A program made the translations under genes and the position numbers. A stretch of DNA of 64,000 nucleotides from Euglena gracilis (taxonomy: Eukaryota; Euglenida; Euglenophyceae; Euglenales), in the NCBI GenBank assembly GCA_039621445.1, contig CP154955.1, forward strand, positions 35,629,123 through 35,693,122. The letters run 5' to 3'. Shown in pieces: positions 19,666 through 31,604 of the stretch; position 1 is the first letter of the stretch, and every line of letters begins with the position of its first letter. The notes under the pieces were generated by a model. It did not search any database and was not told the origin of the DNA. It saw only the letters and a program-made list of their open reading frames with translations.

Positions 19666-21725
19666 TACTGAACGCCTGAACCTGGAGGTCAGCAACCCGG
19701 GTCACAGAGTGGACGAAACAACCCAAGTGACTCCAAAACTGCTGGGTGAATGGTAAAAAGAATCCATTAAAACAGCTTCACCTGGCCCATCTGCACATGC
19801 CAGATGGCTGTAAATGACATCCGCCATTGGCTCCATGACGACCCGGGTTAGTCATCTGGAAACTCAACTGGCTGGGTCGAAAAAAAGCCGTATTTTCTGC
19901 TGCTCAGTCAGAACCCCCCCCCCCCGACCTGCCATCAGCCAGCCCAGGTCAGGGGGAAAAGAGCATAAAAAAGTCTGCCCAGCCTACCCTCCCCCCCGAC
20001 CTGCCTTTGGCCCTCGGCCAGCCCAGGTCAGGGGGAAAAGAGTTTTTAAAAGTCTGCCCAGCCTGACCCCCCCCCCGACCTGCCTTCGGCCTCGGCCAGC
20101 CCAGGTCAGGGGGAAAGAGTTTTAAAAAAGTCTGACCGGCTGCCCCCCCCAGCCCAGAATTCGGCCTACTTCCAGCCGCACTTCTGCTGGGGAGGGATTG
20201 ACATCCCCCCCCCCCCGACCTGACCACCAGCCCAGGTTTCAGGAGGACGGGGGAAAAATAACCATTCTTTCTGCCCCCTAAACCCAGATTATCGGTCTAC
20301 GTCCGTAAATCTGTGGTGGGGGTGATTTAATGTTGTTCCCCCCCCCTGAATTCGGCCGGCCAGCCATATTTCAGGGTTGGGAAAAAAATATCTGGTCTGT
20401 CACACCCTGCATTCGGCACGAAACAGCCTTAATTCAGGGTTTTATACACCCCCCCCCCCCAGGTGTTGGCTGACAGCCGTGACCTGACGGGGAAAGAAAC
20501 CCAAAAATCTCCGACATAAAAACTGGGCACTCCTTCAGGTATTGGGGTCGCGGTCCAGCCCAACCAGGGCTGGGTCCACAGCCGCATAAAGCTGAGGAGT
20601 TCGCTGCAAAATCTGGACCAGCCACATACCCTGGCTGTCCGTTGCTTCCAATGGTCGCTGGCCCAATGACCATACGAACCTTGGATAGCCTTGATAAAAA
20701 ATCACCCTCGGCAGCAAATAATTCTCCGAAATTCCTGTGAATATTCCATCCAAGCACAGCCGACTTAGTCGAGGGAGAATAAAAATACCCCTCGATCAGC
20801 CCCCCCCCCCACCCCAGCACGGTTCTGCTAAATCATGCTCAGGTTGGGGACTGGGGTTCGCAAAATAATCTGATCCCCCTCCCCGTTCTGGCCCGTCCAC
20901 ATCCAGAAACGAGGGTTCAGGGGAAGAAATACCCCTGGGCTCCCCCCCGTTCTGGCCCGTACACATCCAGAAACGAGGGTTCAGGGGAAGAAATACCCCT
21001 GGGCTGCCCCCCCCTGTTCTGGCCCGACCTCTTCCAGAAATGGGGGGGTCCAGGGGAGGAAATTACCCCAGGGCTGCCCCCCCCCCGTTCTGGCCCGAAC
21101 ACATCCAGAAATGGGGGTCCAGGGGAGGAAATGCCCCAAGGCTGCCCCCCCCCTGCCCGAGGCTGAACTCCTCACCACAAGGCCAGGGGAGAATGAAAAT
21201 ATTCTGAAAACCTAATCTGGGAGTGGATTGTTGCCATTACCACGCCTCAGAAAAAGGTTTTGGACCAGCCATCCGACTGACAGGCTCCTGAGATTCCTTG
21301 GTCCACGTTTCGATACGGGCTGAGGCAGCACTGTAAATTCATTATAATTCACCTCCGTTTGGGTCCCAAAGATTCTTGCAAATCCTTGAAATTCTGTCCA
21401 CTGGACTTCGGGTCCGGCAATTCCATGCCGAGCCTTGCCCCATTTGAAAATTGAACCTGCGAAAACACATAGCATTTCCCACCCCATCTCATGCAACCAT
21501 TCTGCAAAATGGTCACATTTAGGGCATGGAGGAGGCAGCCTAGCCCCCATTTGCTTTTCAGGGCGAGTTTCTGAACAATCCACAGGTCTAAACCCTGTGG
21601 ACGTCCAAAAGCTCCCCTCAAAACCACCTTTGGGCTTTCCGGGGTGAGTTTCTGAACAATCCACAGGTCTAAACCCTGTGGACGTCCAAAATTTCCCCTC
21701 AAAACCTCCCTTCAGGACTCCCAGC

Positions 21726-22082
21726 CATACAATTGCTTACCGACCACCGGGGGGGGGGGAGGGGGGGTTACTCCACTTTTTTAAAAACCAGTCAGTCACT
21801 TTTTTTTGGGAAGCCAGTCAGTCACTACCCCCCCCCCCCCGGGGGGGTCGGCCACTCAGAAAAACGGCCACTTTCCAGTCACTTTATGCCATTTTAGGCC
21901 AAAAAAATTTTTCCGGCGCCTTCGGCGCCGGGGTCACTCAAGCCACTTTTGCCCACTCCTGGCCGACCCCCCCCCCGCGGGGGGGGGGGGAGGGGGTCCG
22001 GGCCCAAAACCAGTCAGTCACTCTGAAAAAACCAGTCACCCACCCCCCCGGGGGGGGGGGACAGTGCTTAAGCAATTGTCTG
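21726..22082. mobile_element. 357-bp hAT-like MITE
   Basis: It is flanked by CTCCCAGC (21718-21725 and 22083-22090), single-copy in the other LTR. The ends are CATACAATTGCTTA and TAAGCAATTGTCTG, 14-bp inverted repeats with one mismatch. Inside are repeated cagtcagtcac motifs, C/G tracts and a ggcgccttcggcgcc palindrome. Related cagtcagtcac/gactgactgg pieces occur at about 36430-36610, 37410-37515 and 58030-58130. Confidence 0.87.
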
Positions 22083-22545
22083 CTCCCAGCTACACTGGAG
22101 GCCTTCAGGGGGTGTTTGTGAGGGAAAAAGCTAGTCTAGAGACCTTGAACCTCTAGACCCTGTGGCCCCTCTGTCCAACCCTCTGATCATCCACAGTCTG
22201 ATTTGGGAAAAATCCCAATCCTCATGACCAGGGTCTATGGCTGAACCATATACCCTGAGTCCATTTTTGTATGTTTGTGTGTTGGACTCTCTTCCAATTG
22301 GGGGGGATTTGGTCCGCGCGTCCACAGGCTCCTTTCTTACCAAGCTGGGATCTCTTAATTTGGGAAAAAATCTGGGGGATGGCACCTGGAAAACTGCAAT
22401 TCCACAGCCAGCCCCCTATATCATTGGATGCGCCTTGCAGAGCGCTATCCAATGATACCCATTTTAAGGCGTCACTCAGCTGTTTCTCAACTTTCACTTC
22501 CGGAGCCACTGCAAGGCCGGAGCGTGGCTGTCCTAACAGCCAACA

Positions 22546-23054
22546 TAAGTTTCTCTCTGGAAAAACTGTCCCGTGACAAAAGGGACCAGCAAAAACACAA
22601 ACCAAAAGTGTACCTGAGATGCCTGATTTGTCCCCGTCTGGGATGGTGACACATGTCAACACCGTGCCCCACCCCAAATGACATTTGGGACAACCGAAAA
22701 CTGAAAGCTCTGAAACTGAAAACCACCGATCTAACTGCCTGAACACGAGCAGAAAAATACCAAGCATCGTGGCTGGGCGTCTCCATTTAAGTGGAAAGCA
22801 ACTGGGGAAAAAACATGCACCCCAGAAACCAGATTCAAAATGTTTGACTTGGCTGTTTTTCATAAGCCAAACTCTGCAAACTGAAAATACAGATTTTGTT
22901 TCCGACCTGATTGCACGTCTGCCTCAAACACCAGATCACCATGAAAAACGTATCAGAAAACAATCACAAAGCCACAAGCAAACCACAAAAACGTACTGAT
23001 CTGTAAAGTGCCGTGCGGTGCCAGTCACTGGTTAGACCTGTGATGAAAGAAAAA
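22546..23054. other. flank of E1, no clear gene
   Basis: AT-rich DNA just outside E1. Probably the interior of element E3 downstream of its gag-like ORF. No convincing coding segment. Confidence 0.5.
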
Positions 23055-24095
23055 TCACCACCACCACTGATGCGGTGGATACCCCCAGCTGTTCCATGGA
23101 TTTAAATGCCTGTCCCAACCCCACCAATCTTGAAACCAACTTGGTCTCAAAAACTGAAAGTCGTTCGAACTGCTTTTGGATGGCCTCCAGAATTTTTTCG
23201 TCTGTCTGAATTTCCTTGGCTGCGTGGCAAAATCTGAGGAAGGTTTTTCAGAAGACACTGATGACGGCTGCAGATTTGTGACATGTCCAGAATTCAGGTT
23301 CACGGACACAAAAATTTCTGGATTTGGTGATTTTATTTCACTGGGCTGTAACTTTTCAGCGATTTGTAGTTCAAACATTTTCAGCCGTTCCTCCAGAATC
23401 TTTTCTTCACTCTCCAGCCGTTTTGACAGAGCCTCGCCCTTCTCACAAAGGGACTGGATGCTTTCAGAAAAACGGTGTTCAATTTCACTGCAAGTTCGTG
23501 TCAAAAGGTCATGAAAACCATCTGCCAAATTTCTCAGATGGGTTTCAATTTCAACCATCCGTCCCTCCAAGTGGCTGGACTCACTTTGGCTGGGCACTTC
23601 CTCCAGTTTTGTCAGTCTCTCGTTCACAGAAAAAGTGTTTGAAAACAATTCTGTGATACCTGCCTCAACTTTTTGCCACCACTCATCCCAAGGGTCATAA
23701 AAAGTTTCAGGTTTTGTGACCTCTGAAGTTTCCACACTGTCTGATTTGACACTCAGCTGTCCGGATTCAGATTCACACCGCACACCTCTCATTTGCAAAA
23801 CATTTGGACAAGGGTCAAAACTTTCTTGTTTAACTTCAGGTTCTCCTGGCAGTGAACTTGTTGGGCTTACCCCTGGCGGTTTACAAGATTGACATGGAGA
23901 AGATGAGTCAGGGCCATGAGAATGTCCAATGGCTGCTTCACATCTGAGTTTCCAAAACTCCTTCTGAGACGCCAGATATTCACCCTCCCTTTTACTTTGT
24001 TCCTCTGTTTGGGTATCACTGAATTCAATTCCCAACATTTTGAATTGGTCACTGTATTCTTTGAATTCTTTGTCATCAACAGAATCTAAAATTAT
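23055..24095 (-). CDS. coiled-coil, Trp-rich ORF, probably gag of element E3
   Basis: The frame is open from about 24095 (after an ataattttag that could be a splice acceptor); the first ATG is at 24038. The N-terminal third is Ser/Pro/Glu-rich. Residues about 150-235 form a coiled coil (LTKLEEVPSQSESSHLEGRM, LSKRLESEEKILEERLKMFE). The C-terminus is basic, then strongly Trp-rich (RPSWFQDWWGWDRHLNPW ... HQWWW). No zinc knuckle or catalytic motif. It lies directly downstream, on the minus strand, of an LTR-like block starting at 24739, the expected place for gag. A host gene cannot be excluded. Confidence 0.5.
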   Translation of the reverse strand: MILDSVDDKEFKEYSDQFKMLGIEFSDTQTEEQSKREGEYLASQKEFWKLRCEAAIGHSHGPDSSSPCQSCKPPGVSPTSSLPGEPEVKQESFDPCPNVLQMRGVRCESESGQLSVKSDSVETSEVTKPETFYDPWDEWWQKVEAGITELFSNTFSVNERLTKLEEVPSQSESSHLEGRMVEIETHLRNLADGFHDLLTRTCSEIEHRFSESIQSLCEKGEALSKRLESEEKILEERLKMFELQIAEKLQPSEIKSPNPEIFVSVNLNSGHVTNLQPSSVSSEKPSSDFATQPRKFRQTKKFWRPSKSSSNDFQFLRPSWFQDWWGWDRHLNPWNSWGYPPHQWWW

Positions 24096-24099
24096 TCAC

Positions 24100-24739
24100 T
24101 GACAGAGTCAGTGAAGCCACCTCTGCGTACCATGTTTAGGGTCGGGGACCGCGCTCGCCGCCCAGGGGGGCCGCCGCTTTCGCCGGGGCCGCCACTTCCC
24201 TTTTCCGGCCCTGGTGGGCTCAGGCCATGGCCTTTGTGAAAGTGGCCCCGTTTTCCAGTAAATCAACGGACTGTGAAGGGGGTGAGGTGTGCCCCCCCGA
24301 CCCAGGGCCCGCAGTTGCCCCGCGTAGGATCTTTTTTTCTTTCCACTGTTGTTGCTTTCCCATTTTCCAACTTTTGGACCAAAGGGTGGACAAAAACAAA
24401 ACCAACCCACCTACTTAGGATCAAACAGCAGTGCACAACAAACCTGGGACTTGAGAGGGTGGGCAAGTACCTTTGATTTCAGGTGTTGAGTGGGACAAAT
24501 AATGTGGAAATGAATGCCGTGGCTTCCTTTGATATTTGAATTGATGTTTTTGCTCTTCAAGTCTCCAATTGACTTTTCTTCTTTTCTGATTCTCAAATTG
24601 AATTCTCAAATTCTTCTTGAAATTTGCTGGGGTTCCAACTCAACTCGCGTGGCGGTTGACTTCCTTTGGTGGTTCCTACCGGGGGTTTTTGGGAATTTTC
24701 TTGGAAATTTTTGGCTGCCGACGCCAGCGGCAGCCGACA
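24100..24739 (-). repeat. LTR-like block, probable 5' LTR of E3
   Basis: The right edge resembles that of the next LTR: here ttttggctgccgacgccagc then ggcagccgaca, at 25670-25712 ttttggctgccggcgaaagc then cggcggccgaca. On the minus strand both start TGTCGGC. GCGTAGGATC near 24322 and cctggtgggctcaggcc are shared with the second block. The outer flank lacks a polypurine tract, so I read it as a 5' LTR. The inner edge is not defined. Confidence 0.5.
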
Positions 24740-25712
24740 GAGAGCAGCGGTTGGGTGGTGGGTGTAAGCTGATTGTATCTGTCCCAAAAGTTGTGAGAGT
24801 TTCATTTGTTTTGAAACATAGTTCCATCGTTGTTCAAGTGTGAGGTTGTTGTCCGCGAGTTCTTCGCGGTGGATGTTGTTCACCGGCCCCACCCCCTGTG
24901 CGCCGCCCGTCGCCCTCGCGACCGGCGAGTCCCGGTGGGCCGAGGGCCCGGGGGGTCCTCGCCGTCGTGGATAACCAGTGACAGCAGGGGGGTGGGTGTT
25001 TCCGGGGTGGGGCCTGCGCTTTCTCGGGGAAAGCGCAGGCCTGGTGGGCTCAAGCCAACCCCCATTTTTTCACCCAGGTGGTTTCCCCAACCCCAGCCGG
25101 CGCGTAGGATCGTTTTTTCAATGTTTTCCGAAATTTTTGTGAAAAACGAAAAATTTGCCATTTGCAATGAAATCGAACTTTTCTTTCTGAAATCTCACTT
25201 TTCTCTCTTTTTCTCTCTCACACTCTCTTGCACAAACCAACCCACAAACCAACCCGTTGTATCTGAAATGGATCCCAACCCACTGGAGAAGCAATCACAC
25301 TGTTGGAAATCTGTGAGAGTGACTGAATGTGATGAAAAAAACAACCTGGGGCAAGAAAGAGGGGTATAGAGAACATAGGCGGCGGTGAGGGTGGCGCTGT
25401 TGTAGGGTCTCCTTGATTTCAATACCAAATTGACTTCAATAACTCCACCAACAATGTAATGACCAACAATGTAACTGTCAATTCCAATTCAACAATGTGA
25501 TTGATCAAATCCAATTCAATGTTTTTCCTCTTTGCCAAATGATGGGGAAAACCCCTCAAGTTCTGTAAACAAAAAGAATTTGAAAGGTCTTTGAAATTTG
25601 ACCCGCTTCCAATTTAAGTCGCGGGTTTTTTAACTGGTTGGCTGTTACCCGCGACTTTGAAATTTGCGCTTTCTGGCAATTTTTGGCTGCCGGCGAAAGC
25701 CGGCGGCCGACA
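24740..25712 (-). repeat. LTR-like block, probable 3' LTR of E2
   Basis: It ends cggcggccgaca at 25712. Just beyond, on the minus strand, a purine tract (AAGGGAGGGGG) precedes TGTCGG, the same arrangement as at E1's 3' LTR. Inside are cctggtgggctcaagcc and GCGTAGGATC (about 25100). The left edge is uncertain because E3 appears to have inserted here. Confidence 0.5.
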
Positions 25713-26680
25713 CCCCCTCCCTTGCGACCTTAGTCGGACACCAAAAACTCGCCCCCCCCCCCGTTCCTCAACAACGGGGGGGAAATCCTCCAATCGGCAC
25801 TCCTTCACTCAAAGCCTATGTCCCACACATGCTCCCTTGAACCAACCAAACGGGAAACAAAATTCAGGGACTATGGCTTTCAAGTGCCTTCAAACCTTTG
25901 GGAAAGACTTGGTTCACCAACCAATGGATATTTGGCTGCCCCCCCCCCCCGCTTCTCACGGGTGGAATGAGGGTCTTCACCAAGATCTGCCCCCCCCTTT
26001 TCAACGTGTCGGGGGATTTTTGGTAAAAATTCGGTTGGCGCCCCCCCTCCCCCCTTCGGGTCGGGGGAATTTTTGGTTCAAATTCGTCAAGCCCCCCCCC
26101 CTCCTCGGGCCGGGGGATTTTTGTTCAAAAAAATCAAGCGCCCCACCCGGGCCAGGGGTTTTTTTTAAAAAAAAATCAAGCGCCCCCCCCCTCCCCTCCT
26201 CGGGCCGGGGGGATTTTTGTCCAAAAATCAAACGCCCCCCCCCTCCTCGGGCCGGGGGGATTTTTGTCAAACCGAAGGAGGGCTCATTATGTGACCATGG
26301 ACTCCCAACCACATCATTCACATATTCGAATGCTTTAAGAAGGAATCCTTACAACACCACCGCATGACGGCAATGTGGGGTAAGGTGTAAGGGCAGCGGG
26401 GTAAGGTAGAGGGAGGGAAGGGAAGAGGGACAGCGGACGGCAATATAGCGAACGGGCAGTGAATATACTGTGGTGCCCCGGCCCCCTTGCGGGGCCTTTT
26501 TCTCCAATTTCCATTCTCCTTGCCAATTCTTGCATTTGTACATTCTCTCATTTACACGCTCATGCGTGTGTGCGTGCACTCACACCCACACGGACGTGCA
26601 AATTCGGTTTTTTGAATTTTGAAAACAGCACTTTGCCTTCCCACAATCTTGAGTCAAGGCCTCCTAGCTCACTCAAGAGC
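25713..26680. other. E2 3' untranslated DNA with C-tract repeats
   Basis: At 25945-26275 there are about five diverged units made of a C tract, ctcgggccggggg-like sequence and a ttttt-gt-caaa block. No gene. Confidence 0.6.
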
Positions 26681-29600
26681 TTATGGCCCACCGTCAATTT
26701 TGAGTTCGGACATTATGTCCATTTTCACTTTTTTCTCACGGCAATACTTCACAAACTCCCTACTGAACCTGTGAATAAAATTCCCAGCCGGTTCCCAGGT
26801 CTCCTCCCCGTCCTCGTATCCGACCCACTTGGTTAAAAATTCCCACTTTCCATCTTTTCCTTTTCGGTGCCTTAGAATTTTTTCCACCTCCCACTCATCA
26901 GGTAATGCCTCTTCTTCTTTTTCGGTCCGTTTATAATAAAAAAAGAGGCACCCCCTTACCTTCAACTTGGGGTTCCCGATACTCCTTCAAAAAACTCCTA
27001 TGTGCTTTCGTCTCCATCCCAGGTTTCATTTCGATTACATAACTTCGTTCCCCTTCTCTACCCTTCACGACCCCAGGTCCCACCCACCTAGAGTCAAGCT
27101 TCTCACCCGACCCCTCGGGTCTCCTATACCAAACCGTCGTCCCCACCTTTAAGGGTTCCATTTCTTTCCTCCCCTTATTTATCCTTGCCACCTCCTCCTC
27201 ATGCTTTTTGTTGAGTATCCTAGCCGCCCTCCCATCAATGTCTTGCATCCTATGGAAAAACTCCACCGAATCCTCACATTCTTTGGGTGGTTGGTAGGGT
27301 ACCCCTGCTAATGGTCTTTCCCTTCCAGTCACAATTTCATATGGGCTCAATCCGCTTTCCCCCCTTTACGTCGTGAATTCGGTCCAAAACTTGGGGTAAA
27401 GCTTCAACCCAATTAATTTTTTCCTCCACGTACAATTTTCTCAACACCTCCATCACCTGTTGTCCGGCTCTTTCAACCCTCCCGTTTGTTTGGTGGTGGT
27501 ACGCTTGGGAATACGCTTGTCTAATCCCCAAAAGTGCACACATGTTTTTCCACCAAGTGCTTGTAAAATGGCTCCCTTGGTCACTTGAGATGACCGAGGG
27601 AGACCCCAAAAGGCCTCCACTGATTTTTCACCATTTCCTGAGCCAACTTGGCACCGGTTAATCCCTTGTCCTTGCATGCAACCCCCACAATCCAACCCGA
27701 ATGCCTATCCACACAAAGGGCTAGGGGGTCATACTCCCCCCCGTCGTGTAAAACCCTTGGCATTCGAAACAAATCGATGGCAACACTTGTCATTAGTGCA
27801 GGGGGTATGGGTGTGGACTCGATCGGTCCTTTCAAACTCTCCCCCCTCACACTCGCTTGGCATGTGGAACAATTTTTGCTGCAATTTTGGTTGAGTTGCT
27901 TTGCAGGCTTTTCATCAGCCCAAACAAAACGGATTGCCATGTGTTTCCAAACTTTTTCAGGGCCAACGTGCCCCAAAACTCGTGAATTTCTTGAATCACC
28001 AAGTGTTGAAAACTTTCAGGCACACACAACTTTTCTTCAAAAAACAATTGGCCATTTAGCACTTTGAAGCCCTTTGGCCAAATTGAATCGCCTTTGGTAG
28101 CTACCCATTTTTCTTTCCATGTGGGGCAGTGGGAATATGCTCCCCCCCAATCACGCTCCCATACGGGCTTAATATCCCTAGGGGTCGTACTTGGCAGGGC
28201 GTCCCCCACTTCCATACGAGTGTCCCCCCTCGAACTTTCAGCCGTCTCCGGGACAGGGGTCGTCTCCCCCCCCCACTTTCTCATCCCAAAAATGAATTCG
28301 TTTCTTTTCTTTCCTGGGCCCTTGTGAGTGGGTGTCCACAGGGGTGTCTTTTCCTCCTGGGTCTACCCCACCCTCGGTTCCCCTCCTTGTGCACTCTCCT
28401 TTTTCCTCCTCAGGTGTTACGTTTTTGCCACTACGGGTTGTCACCCCCCGTATCCAGGCATTACGTAAATTGGGCTGGTTTTTGATTCTTATCTCCAAAC
28501 ACTGTTTTTCCTCTTCTTTTTCCTCCCGGATAACATTTTCCATTTCATCCTTGTCTTCGGCCGACCCATGCTTACTTATATCCCTTAGGGCCTGTGAAGC
28601 TGGGTATGCCCACCGACTAAGGATATCGGCTATGGTATTTTCTTTACCCGGGATATATCCCACCGTCAAATCATACTTGGAGAAAATTTGATGCCATCTC
28701 GCCCTCCTCCCAACCGGACCACTGGGGGTGTCTAGGACCTCCCTTGTCCAAGACTCCAAACTTTGGTGGTCGGTTAAAACCAAAACGGGTTGCAATCCAA
28801 TCCAACTTTCCCATTTTTGTAGTGCCAAAATTATGGCATACGTCTCCAACTCCCTGGGGGTCCATTTTCTTTGCCCCTCGGTCAATTTTCGAGACATAAA
28901 AGCCACTGGCACAGTTTTTTTCTCAATCACATCCTGGGCTGTTGGTCTTCCTCCCCCCTCCTTCATTTGCTCTAACGTTGCCCCCACGGCGTACCCACTG
29001 GCATCAACCCTCAGCACAAAGGGTTTATCTGGGTCTACCCGTTGCAACATTAGGCCCGAACACAACCTTTTTTTCAGCTCCTCGAAAGCTTTTAAATCCT
29101 CCCCATCAAATTCCACAGGTTTTCGACTTCCTTTCTTTCCCACCTCCCTGGGGACTTTCAATTTGTCTTGCAGCCGGGCAGCTACTTCCGCATACATGTG
29201 AATGTATGCATTGTAATAATTTGTGATCCCAAAAAGGCTCTCAAAGCCGTAATTGTTTTTGGAACCTCCCACTTTTCGATCGCTCGTAACTTACCCGGTG
29301 CAGGCCTCCTAGTCCCGTTTCCTAAAATTTGTCCACAAAATTCAACCTCCTCCACAAAAAGTTTGGCTTTGAATTCATCAGCCACCAAAAGTTCCGTTTT
29401 GAGCACCTCCAACACCCTCCTCAAATCTTTTTCGTGTGCCCCCACCAGATCCTCCCCTTCCCCGACCGTTGTCCCCACCAGTATGTCGTCTTTGTACCCT
29501 GTGGCGATATCCCTTACTGGTGTCAAACGGTCATCGATCATTTGCTGAAATTGTTGGGTGGCATTTGTCAAACCCATTACGTTCACCCTCCACTGAAAAA

Positions 29601-30135
29601 TGCCTTTGGGGGTAAAACAACACGTTATGGGTCGACTTTCTGGGTGTAAAGGTTGTTCGTGAAAAGCTTGCTTCAAATCGATGATCGAAAACATTTGGTT
29701 TGCACCATGTTTGACCAAAATGTCTTCAATTTTGGGTAGGGGGTAGTTGCATCGCCTTGTTTGGTTGTTTGGCCCCCTGAGGTCCACCACCCACCTCCAA
29801 GGAAAATCGTTGGATTTTTTTGGAACTGGAAAAGTCTGGGACAGCCATTCAGAATTTTTGGCTGTGGCTGGCTCAATGTATTTTTTGTCGAGCCAGTCTT
29901 GTGTGATTTTCTCAAGTGCCTCTTTCCTCTCACCGTGCCTGAAAAAAGGCTTCTGCCTGGTTGGCTTTGCCCCCTCCTTCAAAGGTATGTATGCATAACC
30001 ATATTGTCCTCTTTCGGGGGGGTCTGGAAATGGCGATGACCGAAATACCGTCCCCCGGTAATCTTCCAAAACATGTTCCCTCAACTTGACTACCCGTTCC
30101 TCCTCTTTTTTTGTCCTCCCCCTAGATTTTGAAGT
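26681..30135 (-). pseudogene. E2 chromovirus pol (RT, RNase H, integrase, chromodomain), multiply frameshifted
   Basis: A diverged relative of E1 pol in about seven frame segments. RT (30135-29182) has DLRGPNNQTRR, DLKQAFHEQPLHPESRP, MGLTNATQQFQQMI and YKDDILVG (about 29480-29503). RNase H follows, with LRVDASGYAVGATLEQM and LTDHQSLESW, then GYIPGKENTIADILSRWAYP. The integrase has CSTCQASVRGE, CVDRHSGW, VISSDQGSHFTS and NGRVERAG. A chromodomain closes it (WEVEKILRHRKGKDGKWEFL ... GYEDGEETWEPAGNF). Frame changes lie near 29.2, 28.26, 27.9, 27.6, 27.34 and 26.95 kb. Protease and gag are missing: the frame begins at RGRTKKEEE beside an unrelated MITE. This element keeps the canonical Y-x-DD. Confidence 0.93.
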
Positions 30136-30364
30136 GCAAAAAAAAAACACCTTAAATGTCAAATTACACCAATTTACACATGGCGCGAAGCGCCGAAGGA
30201 AAAATTTCAACAGTGGGAACCTGAAAAATGGTGTTTTTTTCGGGCCCGGGTTGGTCAAACAAAATCCAAAAATAAGACCCCCCCCCCCAAAATAAGACCC
30301 CCCCTGGAGGCAGCAACGGACCCAAAAATAAGACCCGGGTCTTGTTTTTTTTTGGGGGGGGGGT
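30125..30364. mobile_element. half copy of the AAATAAGACC MITE family, fused to E2 pol
   Basis: In reverse complement this matches the first about 250 bp of the 459-bp element at 43734-44192: the same terminus (a C tract, then caagacccgggtcttattt), gggtccgttgctg, the gcgcttcgcgccatgtgtaa core and gcacttcaa. It ends at 30364 with a TA. The other side stops where pol sequence begins, so its other half is missing. Confidence 0.8.
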
Positions 30365-30369
30365 TACAA

Positions 30370-31375
30370 TGAATCAGCCTTTATCACTTCAGCCTTTCTT
30401 TTCGTGGATCATTGAGGCCCCGAACGAGAAGTTGGTGATGGACTTTTTGGTGGCCAGCAACTAGTCGCCAGAAAATGGTAGCTAGCGACCATTGGTAGGA
30501 TTGCTGGAAAATTTCCAGAAAAATTTCCAGAAAATGTTTTGCAATTTTCCATGAAGAACAAAATTCATTTTTCCAATTGGAAAAATAGGAAAGTTATTTT
30601 CCCCATTTCCCCCCATCGGGGGTGGTTCGGGTCACGGGGGGGGGATCACAGGGGAACACCACATTTTAGGTGGCCAAATTTTGAATCACCGAACATGATT
30701 TTTTGGAGGGAAATCCATAAATTAGGAATACCCACGCGTAAAATTCGGACTTTGACACCAAATTAGGAATCACCCTTCCCAAATTTGCAAATTTTATGCC
30801 CCAAATTAAGAATCTGCCTGAATATTTTATCACATTAGGCATCACCAGCCAAATTTTTATCCAAAAAAATTGGCCGAAATGGGCCTTAGGTTGGGTCACG
30901 CCAAGGTTGACGTTTTTTTTTGGTTTTTTTAAAAAAGACGCAAAAAAACATGTTTTTTTTGAAAAAGCAAAAATTGACCTTTTTCCTTGCGAAATAGCCT
31001 TTTTTTGAAATAAATTTTTCGGGTCACGGGGGAACATCACATTTTCGGTGGCCAAATTAGGAATCACCAAAAACGAATTTTTTGGGGAAAATTCTTTTTA
31101 GGCTCCAAATTAGGAATCCCCAACCCAAAATTAGCATTTTGACACCAAATTAGGCATCACCATTCCAAATTTTGCGAAATTTATGCCTCAAAATTAGGAA
31201 TCTACCTGAATATTTTGTCAAATTAGGCATCACAGGCCCTCTAAATTTTTTTTATGTGTGAAAGTATTTCCAAATCTGTGTTTTCTGGTGCGAAAAATCA
31301 TGCTTTAAAAAAACAAGTTTTTTTTTTATTAAAAAAACCAAAAAAACGTCAACCCTGGGGACAATTAGGGGGGGG
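30370..31375. repeat. two diverged copies of an AT-rich unit (aattaggaatcac repeats)
   Basis: Copy A starts near 30628 and copy B near 31018, both with gggtcacggggg, aacatcacattttnggtggcc and several caaattaggaatcacc-like units. ttgacgttttttttt near 30907 and aaaaaaacgtcaacc near 31337 are inverted copies, so the block is also part-palindromic. No gene. Confidence 0.65.
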
Positions 31376-31394
31376 GTTACCCCGGCCAATGGCC

Positions 31395-31470
31395 AATAAG
31401 CCTAACCCCCCCCCCCAATTGGCTAATGGACCGTCCAACGGGACCCCCAATTAGCCAATTGGGGGGGGCA
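31395..31470. repeat. foldback with ccaattggctaat arms
   Basis: A C tract plus aattggctaat is answered by attagccaatt plus a G tract about 25 bp later. Confidence 0.7.
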
Positions 31471-31604
31471 AATGGGGGGGGGTGAGGGTAACCTGTTTGC
31501 CCTGCACACATACCCTTCCGCTGTGTGTTCCAAAAACGTCCTTCCAAGGATGTACTGTATCAGGCCTGTGATTGGTGACTCATGTGCCCAAGTTTCCTCA
31601 AAAT

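Larger units (their letters stand above)
16196..22545 (-). repeat. 5' LTR of E1 with three nested insertions and a local inversion
   Basis: It matches 1-3258 in order from base 16196. The outer edge ends ...AGCCAACA at 22545, so the minus-strand LTR starts TGTTGGCTG. Interruptions absent from the other LTR are a mini-LTR element (16490-18876), a foldback (19283-19584) and a hAT-like MITE (21726-22082). Subtracting them leaves about 3.3 kb. A segment near 19150-19665 is inverted relative to 540-755 of the other LTR. All four events happened after E1 inserted. Confidence 0.88.
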
